Source: Methanoregulaceae archaeon
Lineage (GTDB): Archaea; Halobacteriota; Methanomicrobia; Methanomicrobiales; Methanospirillaceae
Reading direction: 5' to 3'
Length of the DNA stretch: 64,000 bases
Assembly: GCA_015660965.1 (NCBI GenBank)
Contig: JACTVG010000004.1
Location: forward strand, 1 to 64,000
Shown here: positions 36,786 to 44,159 of the stretch, one piece after another
Numbering within the stretch: position 1 is the first letter of the stretch
How the letters are laid out: the number at the start of each line of letters is the position of its first letter
Program-made: the position numbers and the translations under genes
The notes under the pieces: generated by a model
What the model was told of the DNA's origin: nothing
Seen by the model: the letters and a program-made list of their open reading frames with translations, nothing else
Database searches by the model: none

Positions 36786-37727
36786 TTACTCCTGAGTAAA
36801 TGCTCGTACAAGGTCAAATTCGGTAACAAGTCCAATTAAGCGAGAGCCTTCAATTACCGGAAGAGCTCCAATGTTGTGTTCTAACATCTCTTTGGCAGCT
36901 TGGTTGATGCTCTTTTCAGGTGTAGTGGTGAAAAGATCTCCTGAGAGTAGAGTGCGAACTGGCAGGCCCATTACCTCTGCGGCATTTCCAGTTGAGAGTC
37001 TGGAAAAGACTTCTCGGTTGCCAAGGTATCGCATAATGTCAGTAGCAGTGATAATTCCATACATGACTTCGTCGCTTACAACTGGAAGTCGTCTGTACCT
37101 GTGTTGAGTCATGTCGCGGGTGGCCGATGAAATTGGACTTTCGGGATGAGTCACTTGAAGCTTATCTGTCATAATATCCTCTACTAAGAGATCACTTCTT
37201 TCCGCTGCAAGTACTCGCATAGCATCACGCTCAGTGGCTATGGCTACTAACGCACCATCTTTGTCAACAATAGGAAGCCCCCCAATTTTTTTCTTCACAA
37301 TAATACTAACGGCGTCAGAAATTTTTGCAGTATCATAAAGTGTTTCAACTTTTTGAGTCATTATCTCCCGAACACTCTCATTAACGGCTGCAATTAGATT
37401 ACCGCCATGTTTTACTTGAACCAGATGGTACTTCTCACCACCTCCCATGAAGTTGATAACATCCCCCGCGGTGATAATGCCTCTTAGTTTCTTTGTCCCT
37501 GGATCGGTTACAGGTAGGCGGCGGAACCCACACTTCGTCATCGTATCTACCGCCCCCATGATAGACGTAGTTTGTGGAATCGATACGACGTTACGTGTAG
37601 CAATTGCCATAATCTCACCCTCCTGTTGCACGATATGGGATTTGAACTCAATAGGACCCCTATCGAATTTTCCATGCATCTTAAGCAATTTATCACCTTG
37701 CTTGATACTGCGGTCATTCATGCGCAT
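36786..37727 (-). CDS. CBS-domain protein, four motifs (cluster gene 3)
   Basis: This 313-aa protein has an N-terminal basic segment of about 25 residues, then four CBS repeats: GEIMAIATRNVVSIPQTTSI..., VREIMTQKVETLYDTAKI..., VEDIMTDKLQVTHPESPI... and VRTLLSGDLFTTTPEKSI.... The ATG at 37727 follows GGAGG with a 9-nt spacing (an out-of-frame ATG lies between). It is preceded by a 114-nt promoter region containing a long palindrome (37751-37779), so genes 3-6 can be transcribed separately from genes 1-2. It is slightly more regular, that is closer to canonical CBS, than its neighbours. Confidence 0.9.
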   Translation of the reverse strand: MRMNDRSIKQGDKLLKMHGKFDRGPIEFKSHIVQQEGEIMAIATRNVVSIPQTTSIMGAVDTMTKCGFRRLPVTDPGTKKLRGIITAGDVINFMGGGEKYHLVQVKHGGNLIAAVNESVREIMTQKVETLYDTAKISDAVSIIVKKKIGGLPIVDKDGALVAIATERDAMRVLAAERSDLLVEDIMTDKLQVTHPESPISSATRDMTQHRYRRLPVVSDEVMYGIITATDIMRYLGNREVFSRLSTGNAAEVMGLPVRTLLSGDLFTTTPEKSINQAAKEMLEHNIGALPVIEGSRLIGLVTEFDLVRAFTQE

Positions 37728-37750
37728 ACATTTCCTCCACGCTATTGACT

Positions 37751-37779
37751 TTCGTATCCCCAGATGTTGGAGATACGAA
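37751..37779 (-). promoter_or_regulatory. Long palindrome at the promoter of CBS genes 3-6
   Basis: Arms TTCGTATC (37751-37758) and GATACGAA (37772-37779) are exact complements; after one C/A mismatch the inner CCA/TGG also pair, leaving a 5-nt centre. On the minus strand a TATA-like TTATAATTT (about 37792-37800) is about 25 nt upstream, so the palindrome spans the expected transcription start. It could be a repressor operator or a 5'-end hairpin. Confidence 0.5.
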
Positions 37780-37841
37780 GTATGATAAATCAAATTATAA
37801 TGTTCGAATATCTGAAACAACGGTGCAGTTTCCTTGGTGCA

Positions 37842-38591
37842 TCATCGAAGTCCCGCAAGGACATCATGCCGATCCACGATCCCAACGATTTTTTGCTCTT
37901 CAATAACTGGTAAGAGGCTTATGTCATACTGTACGAGCAAATTAGCAGCGGTACTAATGGCTTCATTTGGAGTTATTATAATGACCTTTTTTGTCATTAG
38001 CTCACTAATTTTTGTATGCGTTGAGTGGGAGAGGGCGGCCCTTACTCGTCCACCACGTAGCAAATCACGTCTTGAAATGATCCCAACTAGCTTCTTTTTG
38101 TTTTCAACAGGAAATGCTAAAAAACCACTCTCAACAATCATATTATAGATGTGTTGTACAGTGGCATCCGCATTCACTACAACAACTTTTTTAGACATAT
38201 AGTCCGCTACCGTACCAGACAACTCATTGCGTGAAATGATTACGGGAAAGAGATCTGAGATCAAAACACCTCCTTTCAGATGCCGTTGACCGTTCACTAC
38301 TGCGGCACTGTCAACATTGAATTTTCTGATCTGTTGTGCCACTTGCTCGATTAGATCAGTTGCATGTACTTCCGGTGCGTCTTTTATGAAACTCTCAACG
38401 GTTACATTTGATTTAGTCGCAATAACACGAAGCCCATCTGTAATGTCGATATAGCCGAGGAGTTTTTTTGCATCGTCTACGATAAAGACTTCACGGAACC
38501 TATCGTCACGTAAGATCTGCCGTGCCTTTGTTATTTGGTCACTGAACCGGAGCACAGGGATCTCAACCATGAAATCCTGTGCAACCCTCAT
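37842..38591 (-). CDS. CBS-domain protein, four motifs (cluster gene 2)
   Basis: This 249-aa protein has four CBS-like repeats. The first (VEIPVLRFSDQITKARQIL...LLGYIDITDGL) and second (ESFIKDAPEVHATDLIEQV...GGVLISDLF) are diverged. The third (DYMSKKVVVVNADATVQHI...VGIISRRDLL) and fourth (SELMTKKVIIITPNEAIS...VGIVDRHDVL) are regular. It overlaps gene 1 by 4 nt, so the two are coupled. No other domain is present. Confidence 0.88.
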   Translation of the reverse strand: MRVAQDFMVEIPVLRFSDQITKARQILRDDRFREVFIVDDAKKLLGYIDITDGLRVIATKSNVTVESFIKDAPEVHATDLIEQVAQQIRKFNVDSAAVVNGQRHLKGGVLISDLFPVIISRNELSGTVADYMSKKVVVVNADATVQHIYNMIVESGFLAFPVENKKKLVGIISRRDLLRGGRVRAALSHSTHTKISELMTKKVIIITPNEAISTAANLLVQYDISLLPVIEEQKIVGIVDRHDVLAGLR

Positions 38592-39154
38592 GTGATGTTT
38601 TCCTCCTCACGACAACGGGCGCAGAGCATCACATTGTCTAACCGCTTAAGCTCATCAGACATCTGACCGCAGCGGCTGCACGTCCCCATCTCAACAATAT
38701 CCTCACGGTTAATCTCAATAAGATCCGCCATAAGTTCGTTGAGTTCATTTGAAACGGTAAGGAGGTCACGGACGGTCACAATTCCTATTACCTTTTTCTT
38801 TTCATCGATAACAGGAAGCCTCCTTACCCGATGCTTCACCATCATAGTAGCAGCGTCTCCGACAGTCTTATCAGCACGAACCGTTATCAGCGGTGTGCTC
38901 ATGATCTCGTTTACATGTACATTACTAGGCTTGAGATCCTTTGCAACGACCTTGCAGTTAATGTCTTGCTCAGTCACGATTCCTATGGGAAGGTTCCTCT
39001 GAAGAACAATGCAGCTACCAACGTCATCATGGCACATGGCTGCCGCCGCTTGTGCAACGGTAGCGCCAGAGCTAATAGTCGTCGGATTTGACCGCATTAC
39101 CTCATTAAGAGGAACACGGGTCTCGAAGCGAATTTCATTGTTTGAATTTTTCAT
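38588..39154 (-). CDS. CBS pair with C-terminal zinc ribbon (cluster gene 1)
   Basis: This 188-aa protein opens the CBS cluster. It has two CBS repeats (LNEVMRSNPTTISSGATVAQA... and VNEIMSTPLITVRADKTVGDA...GIVTVRDLL), then a C-terminal zinc ribbon with CSRCGQ and CARC (about residues 158-183). Such ribbons usually contact nucleic acid or protein, so this member could be the output subunit. A strong GGAGGTGA precedes the ATG, and a TATA-like TTTATATCA lies at about 39214-39223 (minus). Confidence 0.88.
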   Translation of the reverse strand: MKNSNNEIRFETRVPLNEVMRSNPTTISSGATVAQAAAAMCHDDVGSCIVLQRNLPIGIVTEQDINCKVVAKDLKPSNVHVNEIMSTPLITVRADKTVGDAATMMVKHRVRRLPVIDEKKKVIGIVTVRDLLTVSNELNELMADLIEINREDIVEMGTCSRCGQMSDELKRLDNVMLCARCREEENIT

Positions 39155-39414
39155 GAGATCACCTCCGTATGCTTCTGGTCTGATGATTACAATTTACCAA
39201 TACTCACCAACTTTGATATAAAGGATTTGGCCATGTCATGCAATCATGCATTGCAGTAATAACGGAAATTAAATCCACTTTCGTATAATTTATAAAAGAC
39301 TACTATAGGGGCGTTTCTGTCAGAAAAAACCTAATAAAGAGCGCATTCTATACATTACTTACGAGTTTAGGGGATCACTTTTCAGGTAAGGCGGTATATA
39401 CCATGAGGTGTTAA
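39155..39414. promoter_or_regulatory. Divergent promoter region between the CBS cluster and the GTPase
   Basis: 260 bases with no gene. On the minus strand a TATA-like TTTATATCA (about 39214-39223) serves the CBS cluster. Two palindromes are visible: TGCAAT-5 nt-ATTGCA at 39239-39255, and a perfect 13-bp TTTCTG-T-CAGAAA at 39314-39326. The second shares its half-site with repeats upstream of rps15. T-rich and A-rich stretches nearer 39400 may hold the GTPase promoter. Confidence 0.45.
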
Positions 39415-40068
39415 ATGAAGATATTTTATCAGACATTTGGTAGAGTTAAAAAGAGATTTTCTGATTTTCTTTCCAGGTTTTTTAAAAAAAAGAGGACCCG
39501 AATTGGCATATACGGTCCCCCTAATGCAGGAAAGACAACGCTCGCAAACCGCATTGCTCGTGACTGGACGGGCGATGCTGTTGGTCCAGTGAGCGAAATA
39601 CCTCATGAAACACGACGGGCACGTAAGAAAGAGGATATTATTATTTCCGGTGCAAATGGTGCGACGGTTACGATTGATATTGTCGATACCCCTGGTGTGA
39701 CTACTAAGATAGACTATCACGAGTTTCTTGAATTTGGTCTTGAGAAAGAGGAGGCCATTATTCGAGCTCGTGAGGCAACAGAGGGTGTTGCCGAAGCGAT
39801 GCACTGGCTCCGTGAAGATATCGACGGTGTTATTTACATGCTTGACGCAACTGTCGATCCTTTTATGCAAGTAAATATTATGATGGTTGGAATTATTGAG
39901 AGTCGAAAACTACCTGTTATCATTGTCGCAAATAAAATTGATCTCCCGAATGCTGCTCCAGCACGAATCCGTAGTGCATTCCCCCAACACCCGGTGGTTG
40001 CTGTTTCAGGTTTGGATGGCAGAAATGTTGAAGAACTATATGAGACGATGCTCGAACGTTTCAGTTAG
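39415..40068 (+). CDS. Era-like GTPase (archaeal)
   Basis: This 217-aa P-loop GTPase has G1 GPPNAGKTT (about residues 34-42), a G2-like Thr (PHETRR), G3 DTPGV and G4 NKIDLP; a G5-like VSG closes the domain. The first 28 residues are basic and aromatic (MKIFYQTFGRVKKRF and onward), a likely membrane- or RNA-binding tail. There is no KH domain, unlike bacterial Era. It is paired with the zinc-ribbon gene 24 nt downstream, an association seen in many archaea, sometimes near replication origins. Its function is not known. Confidence 0.9.
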   Translation: MKIFYQTFGRVKKRFSDFLSRFFKKKRTRIGIYGPPNAGKTTLANRIARDWTGDAVGPVSEIPHETRRARKKEDIIISGANGATVTIDIVDTPGVTTKIDYHEFLEFGLEKEEAIIRAREATEGVAEAMHWLREDIDGVIYMLDATVDPFMQVNIMMVGIIESRKLPVIIVANKIDLPNAAPARIRSAFPQHPVVAVSGLDGRNVEELYETMLERFS

Positions 40069-40091
40069 ATATCATAAATTGAGGTAACGTA

Positions 40092-40481
40092 ATGCCACAC
40101 AAGTGTACTAAGTGCGGGCGAGAATACAGGGACGGCTCAACTGAGATCCTAAAAGGCTGTGCAAGCTGTGGCGGTAAGAAGTTCCTTTATGTGAAGGATG
40201 CGGACCTCCACAAAGACGTACTTGAAGAGAAATCGATTGAAGAAATCGCCCACGAAACGAAGGAGCCGGTACTCGAATTAAAATCTGAACCTAAAAAAGA
40301 GGTTGAGATGTACGACCGCGTTGAAACTATTCGAATCGTGGGACCCGGTACATATGAGCTTAATCTTGAGAAAATGGCAAAAGGCGATGAGAGAATTATC
40401 TCAGTTGGAAAAGAGGGCGTATACAATATCGATTTGCTTTCGTTCACCAAAGATCAAAGGAAGAAGAAACATCGTAAATAA
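40092..40481 (+). CDS. Zinc-ribbon protein of the DUF2072 type
   Basis: This 129-aa protein starts with a zinc ribbon (CTKCGREY and CASCGGKKF, residues 5-28), continues with an acidic helical linker, and ends with a conserved beta segment (ESIRI-like: TIRIVGPGTYELNLEKMA) and a Lys-rich tail. It matches my recollection of the archaeal family DUF2072. It lies directly downstream of the Era-like GTPase and may act with it; the function is unknown. Confidence 0.85.
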   Translation: MPHKCTKCGREYRDGSTEILKGCASCGGKKFLYVKDADLHKDVLEEKSIEEIAHETKEPVLELKSEPKKEVEMYDRVETIRIVGPGTYELNLEKMAKGDERIISVGKEGVYNIDLLSFTKDQRKKKHRK

Positions 40482-40589
40482 TTCTCTGTTCTTATGTTAT
40501 ATGGATAATTTCTGCTTTTACTCTATCGATACCATTAATATTCACCTGACAGAAAATACTTAAGCACTTTTGAGAAAGTGCTGACAGAA
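40482..40589 (+). promoter_or_regulatory. rps15 promoter with palindrome
   Basis: A TATA-like AAAATACTTA lies at 40553-40562. An exact 8-bp inverted repeat, AGCACTTT-TGAG-AAAGTGCT (40563-40582), lies between it and the predicted start at about 40583. CTGACAGAA occurs twice, at 40546-40554 and 40581-40589, exactly 35 bases apart. The repeat is not followed by a T run, so it is a poor terminator and a better operator candidate. Confidence 0.45.
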
Positions 40590-40673
40590 GTAAGTCCGAC
40601 GTGCATTAACTGCACTGCCCAACGTGGCTTGGGATTACCAGGAGTCAGCAAACACTGCTCTTTTTGGACTTAC
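40590..40673 (+). ncRNA. Structured RNA leader upstream of rps15, cloverleaf-like
   Basis: Hand folding gives four helices. P1 is GTAAGTCC (40590-40597) with GGACTTAC (40666-40673). P2 is GTGC/GCAC (40601-40604, 40612-40615). P3 is CCCAA/TTGGG (40618-40622, 40629-40633). P4 is GAG-T-CAG with CTGCTC (40642-40648, 40655-40660) and is followed by five T (40661-40665). The four-way plan resembles a tRNA, but there is no TTCGA loop and no recognisable tRNA identity. The S15 Shine-Dalgarno AGGAGG lies 11 nt beyond P1. Candidate roles: S15-responsive leader, attenuator, or separate small RNA. An ACA just after P1 (40672-40674) is compatible with an H/ACA guide but I see no clear K-turn. Confidence 0.45.
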
Positions 40674-40696
40674 ATTCTTCAATAGGAGGTAATATT

Positions 40697-41158
40697 ATGG
40701 CAAGAATGCATACCCGCAGAAGGGGTAAGTCATGCTCAGTTCGCCCCTACCGAAAGGAAGCTCCCTCTTGGTCGAACGTAGATATCAAAGGGATTGAGAA
40801 AGTGATTATCGATCTACGGAAGGAAGGAACATCGAGCAGCAAGATCGGACTGATCCTGCGGGACCGCTACGGCGTCCCTGATATCAAACTCGTGACCGGA
40901 GGAAAACGCATCGGCGATATCTTAAAGGCCTACAAGCTAGAGTCAGACATACCTGAAGACCTACGTGATCTCATGAAAAGGGCGCTCGGTCTTCGTAAGC
41001 ACCTAATTGAGAATGAAAACGACCTACACAATAAAAGGCGGCTCCAGCTTGTTGAATCAAAGATTCGCCGATTGGTAAAGTACTATACTAGAAGTGGCAG
41101 ATTACCCACAGATTGGAGCTATAAACCGGAGACCACAGAAATTCTGCTGTCCAGATAA
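40697..41158 (+). CDS. rps15: Small-subunit ribosomal protein S15 (uS15)
   Basis: This 153-aa archaeal uS15 has an N-terminal extension (MARMHTRRRGKSCSVRPYR) and the core helices with LRDRYGVPDIKLVTG and KRALGLRKHLIENENDLHNKRRLQLVESKIRRL. The ATG at 40697 follows a strong AGGAGGT; an in-frame start 33 nt earlier would overlap that site. It is followed by the DHH gene 16 nt on. Confidence 0.97.
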   Translation: MARMHTRRRGKSCSVRPYRKEAPSWSNVDIKGIEKVIIDLRKEGTSSSKIGLILRDRYGVPDIKLVTGGKRIGDILKAYKLESDIPEDLRDLMKRALGLRKHLIENENDLHNKRRLQLVESKIRRLVKYYTRSGRLPTDWSYKPETTEILLSR

Positions 41159-41174
41159 ATCGTTTCGATCCCCT

Positions 41175-42398
41175 ATGTCACTTGAAGCCGCCGCAAACCT
41201 TGTCGCAGAACAGATTAAAAGGCAGGAATATGTCGAGGTAGTTGCACACCATGACAGTGACGGCATCGCTACAGGTTCAATTCTTTGCTATGCAATGTTC
41301 CGTGCAGGCATCCACTTCCGGTTCAGAATCAGACATGAGATTACCGCGGCAGAAATTAGGAGGGAGAACGCGTATCTACTCTGTGATCTCGGTGCTGGAA
41401 TCGAAGACCTCCCAAAAGATACGATGGTTGTAGACCATCATAACCCGCACTTTTCAGGGGATTATCATGTTAACCCCAGGCTTGCAGGTATTGATGGCGA
41501 CCATGAGCTATCGGCTTCAGGAGTTGCTTACATTGTTGCCCAACATCTAGGCGACAACCGTGATCTCGTTGGACTTGCGTTACTCGGACTCATTGGCGAT
41601 GGTCAACAAGTACTAAGCGGGAAAAACCTTGAAATCCTCAATGAAGGGGTAGGAAATGGCATTATTACATCGAACCGGGGGTTGTTGCTTCCAGGAAGAG
41701 ATATGTTTGAACGATGGCTCATGGCCATAAACCCGTTCCTTGATGGCCTCAGTGGGAATGAGACCGAGGTGAACGCGATTATTGAGCAATCGGGTGGAAA
41801 AAACGCTCTGAAATTTGATCAGTTGCTTTCAATGGCTCTGCTAAAGATTGTGCCCCATGTGAATATCGATTGTATAGATGAGATCTATGGCGATACCTAT
41901 GTCATGGAACGCGAGGTGATCCCAGACGCTCACACATTCTCCTCGATTATCGACGCATGCGGAAAATCAGGACATGGTGACATTGCTGCATCGCTTTGTT
42001 TGCGCAATTCCTATGATATTGATAAAGCGTGGGAAATTACGAAGGCACACCGTTTGAAAGTAATCGATGCAATTCGTGTGGCGGAAACCTCTGCAATACG
42101 TAGGGATGAGGTGTATGAGATTGAAGACGCAACAGTGTTAGGAGATCTCGCTGACGCCTTGATTTGCCGAACCACAAACACAACTCCAATTGCAGTTGTT
42201 GCTAATGATGGGGGGATCTGTCGAATTTCTGCACGTTGTCCCCAGGATATCAATTTAGATCTTGGTTTAGTAATTCGCGAGATAGCCCGCTCTTCTGGAG
42301 GGGTTGGCGGAGGTCACCATAACCGAGCAGGGGCAACCATACCTTGCAAACAGCTCGAGACATTCAAAAAGGATTGGCATAAGGTTGTGGCTGCATGA
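41175..42398 (+). CDS. RecJ-like DHH phosphoesterase
   Basis: This 407-aa DHH-superfamily protein has HHDSDGIATGSI, CDLGAG and the name motif VDHHNPH, the manganese ligands of RecJ-like nucleases. The C-terminal part contains the DHHA1-type GGGHHNRAG substrate motif. Archaeal relatives include GAN, which binds GINS at the replication fork, and stand-alone exonucleases. Beginning at ATG 41175 gives MSLEAAANLV; an upstream start would overlap rps15. It is coupled by a 4-nt overlap to pcc1. Confidence 0.92.
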   Translation: MSLEAAANLVAEQIKRQEYVEVVAHHDSDGIATGSILCYAMFRAGIHFRFRIRHEITAAEIRRENAYLLCDLGAGIEDLPKDTMVVDHHNPHFSGDYHVNPRLAGIDGDHELSASGVAYIVAQHLGDNRDLVGLALLGLIGDGQQVLSGKNLEILNEGVGNGIITSNRGLLLPGRDMFERWLMAINPFLDGLSGNETEVNAIIEQSGGKNALKFDQLLSMALLKIVPHVNIDCIDEIYGDTYVMEREVIPDAHTFSSIIDACGKSGHGDIAASLCLRNSYDIDKAWEITKAHRLKVIDAIRVAETSAIRRDEVYEIEDATVLGDLADALICRTTNTTPIAVVANDGGICRISARCPQDINLDLGLVIREIARSSGGVGGGHHNRAGATIPCKQLETFKKDWHKVVAA

Positions 42399-42619
42399 TA
42401 AAAATCGATGGTGTTATTATTACAACACATAAAAACCCAACGTGCGTTGCACAGGCAATTCGTCCCGACAACCTCTCATCAATGACAACGATTGCAACTG
42501 AAAAAGGGGTAAAAACGTTGATTAATGGTAAACATCTGCGTTCAGTAATCGCATCAGTAGATGATTATCTGACAAATCTTGCAATTGCGGAGGAAATATG
42601 TTCGTTCGTTTCGCACTGA
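42395..42619 (+). CDS. pcc1: KEOPS complex subunit Pcc1
   Basis: This 74-aa protein fits Pcc1, the dimerising subunit of KEOPS that makes t6A in tRNAs reading ANN codons. It shows the small alpha-beta pattern with IRPDNLSS, the mid TIATEKGVKTLING, and the final helix SVIASVDDYLTNLAIAEE. It starts inside the end of the DHH gene (ATGA) and ends inside serS (22-nt overlap). The match is by fold pattern and neighbourhood (rps15-recJ-pcc1-rps3ae is a common archaeal order). Confidence 0.85.
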   Translation: MIKIDGVIITTHKNPTCVAQAIRPDNLSSMTTIATEKGVKTLINGKHLRSVIASVDDYLTNLAIAEEICSFVSH

Positions 42620-44151
42620 CCGCTAAACTAAACTTCAACAACGAACTGTCCAGTGACGCGAAGAATAGTGTCGAAAAGACTGTGACTGAGTCAAACACTG
42701 TGCTGTTTAAAAAGGGCGTTCCTAAAGGTACTCAAGAACGAGAAATAGGCCGAATCACCACATGGAGTGTTGAGGAAAACACAATTTACCTATTTATCGA
42801 GAGCGGAACTTACACAAGAGCACACGACGCCCTGTTCCGGTTCAAAAAACAAATAACCACTGCATTAGGTAAATTTAGGCTTGGACTTAGAGGTATCGAA
42901 ATAAGCGAGTATCAGATCAATTTGAGTGGAGAAATCCCAGATGGAATTCGAATCCCAAACCTTCCGTTCATCAAATCTTATGATTTGAAAAGCAACGAGA
43001 TCTGTCTTGACCTAAAAGTGACTGCAGCGGACTTAGAGAATAAGGTGCCGGATCGTCTCGTCAAACTTATTGAGGAAAAAATTCAAGCGATGAGCTATGG
43101 CGGCAAAGGTGAACATTGGGATCTCGTCTTCGCAAGTAAGCCCAAACCAAAGCAATTTACTCGCGATCCTACAGAAGAAATGGTGAACCGAAATTGGATC
43201 CGACATGGGGCATCTCGTGGCCAGTGGATTCACGGTCCACAATCTGTTCAACTCTTTCGAGCGTTTGAACAGATTGTTATTGAAAAAATCATTCGCCCAT
43301 TAGGTTTCTCCGAGATGATCTTCCCCAAGCTCACACCATGGGAGGTCTGGAAGCGATCAGGGCACGCCAAAGGCGTCTATCCAGAGATCTATTACGTTTG
43401 TACACCAAAGACGCGAGATCCCACTTTTTGGGAGGATGTTGGGGACTTCTTCAAGGTAACTGGAGAAGTGCCAATCGATATGATCCGTGAGAAGATGGAT
43501 GGACCTATTGGCGGGTTGTGTTACGCTCAATGCCCCTCTTTCTGGCCGTTCATACAGGGTGAAACACTTGCGACTGCCTCGTTACCAATTAAGGTTTTTG
43601 ACCGTAGTGGCACTTCACACCGATATGAAAGTGGTGGTATCCACGGGATTGAACGTGTTGACGAGTTCCATAGAATAGAAATTGTGTGGCTAGGGACTGC
43701 TGAGCAAACGGTAGAATTAGCCGATAAACTCCACGAAGCATACCACCAGGTATTTGAAGAAATTCTTGAGCTTGAGTGGAGATGTGCCAGAGTAACCCCT
43801 TGGTTTATGGCTCAGGAAGGTATGATTGATACAGGAAAAGCGCCGCAAAATATTGATACCTGCGCTTGTGATTGCGGTAAACGTGTAGGCACGACAGATT
43901 ATGAAGCTTACCTGCCATATAGTGATAGCTGGCTTGAGTTTCAAAATGTAAGTATAAATGGTGACAAATACCCGAAAGGGTTCAACGTGAAAATACAGAA
44001 CAACGAACCCTGCTGGTCTGGTTGTTCTGGTGTTGGGCTCGAACGGTGGACTGCGGCATTTTTAGCCCAAAAAGGGCTTGATATTGAAGCTTGGCCGGAT
44101 AAAATTGTTAAGTTAGTAGGAGAACCAAATGAGATATTCAAATTCTTATAG
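42598..44151 (+). CDS. serS: Type-2 (methanogen) seryl-tRNA synthetase
   Basis: This 517-aa product is the rare methanogenic SerRS rather than the common form. The N-terminal domain (about residues 1-165) is unlike the coiled coil of ordinary SerRS. The core has MSYGGKGEHWDL, PRTSHRYESGG-like FDRSGTSHRYESGG, CYAQCPSFWPF and a motif 3, GCSGVGLERW; Zn is expected to be held by Cys, Glu and Cys in this family. Late cysteines (CACDCGKRVG) lie in the expected region. A GGAGG is placed 4-5 nt before the ATG, which lies within pcc1 (22-nt overlap). Confidence 0.95.
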   Translation: MFVRFALTAKLNFNNELSSDAKNSVEKTVTESNTVLFKKGVPKGTQEREIGRITTWSVEENTIYLFIESGTYTRAHDALFRFKKQITTALGKFRLGLRGIEISEYQINLSGEIPDGIRIPNLPFIKSYDLKSNEICLDLKVTAADLENKVPDRLVKLIEEKIQAMSYGGKGEHWDLVFASKPKPKQFTRDPTEEMVNRNWIRHGASRGQWIHGPQSVQLFRAFEQIVIEKIIRPLGFSEMIFPKLTPWEVWKRSGHAKGVYPEIYYVCTPKTRDPTFWEDVGDFFKVTGEVPIDMIREKMDGPIGGLCYAQCPSFWPFIQGETLATASLPIKVFDRSGTSHRYESGGIHGIERVDEFHRIEIVWLGTAEQTVELADKLHEAYHQVFEEILELEWRCARVTPWFMAQEGMIDTGKAPQNIDTCACDCGKRVGTTDYEAYLPYSDSWLEFQNVSINGDKYPKGFNVKIQNNEPCWSGCSGVGLERWTAAFLAQKGLDIEAWPDKIVKLVGEPNEIFKFL

Positions 44152-44159
44152 GTGATAGA

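Noticed and set aside
34313-39154. A repeat array or CRISPR in the CBS region
   Set aside because: The regular similarity is at the protein level (CBS repeats) with no repeated DNA units or spacers.
39382-39870. A 162-codon frame on the minus strand opposite the Era-like GTPase
   Set aside because: The plus strand reads all GTPase motifs through this stretch; the opposite frame has no recognisable motif.
40563-40582. Terminator for the zinc-ribbon gene
   Set aside because: The palindrome is 81 nt after the stop and is not followed by a T run; its place between TATA and the predicted start fits an operator better.
40590-40673. A true tRNA gene upstream of rps15
   Set aside because: The helices look like a cloverleaf but there is no TTCRAAT loop, no 7-nt anticodon loop, five unpaired T before the acceptor 3' strand, and poor D-arm identity.
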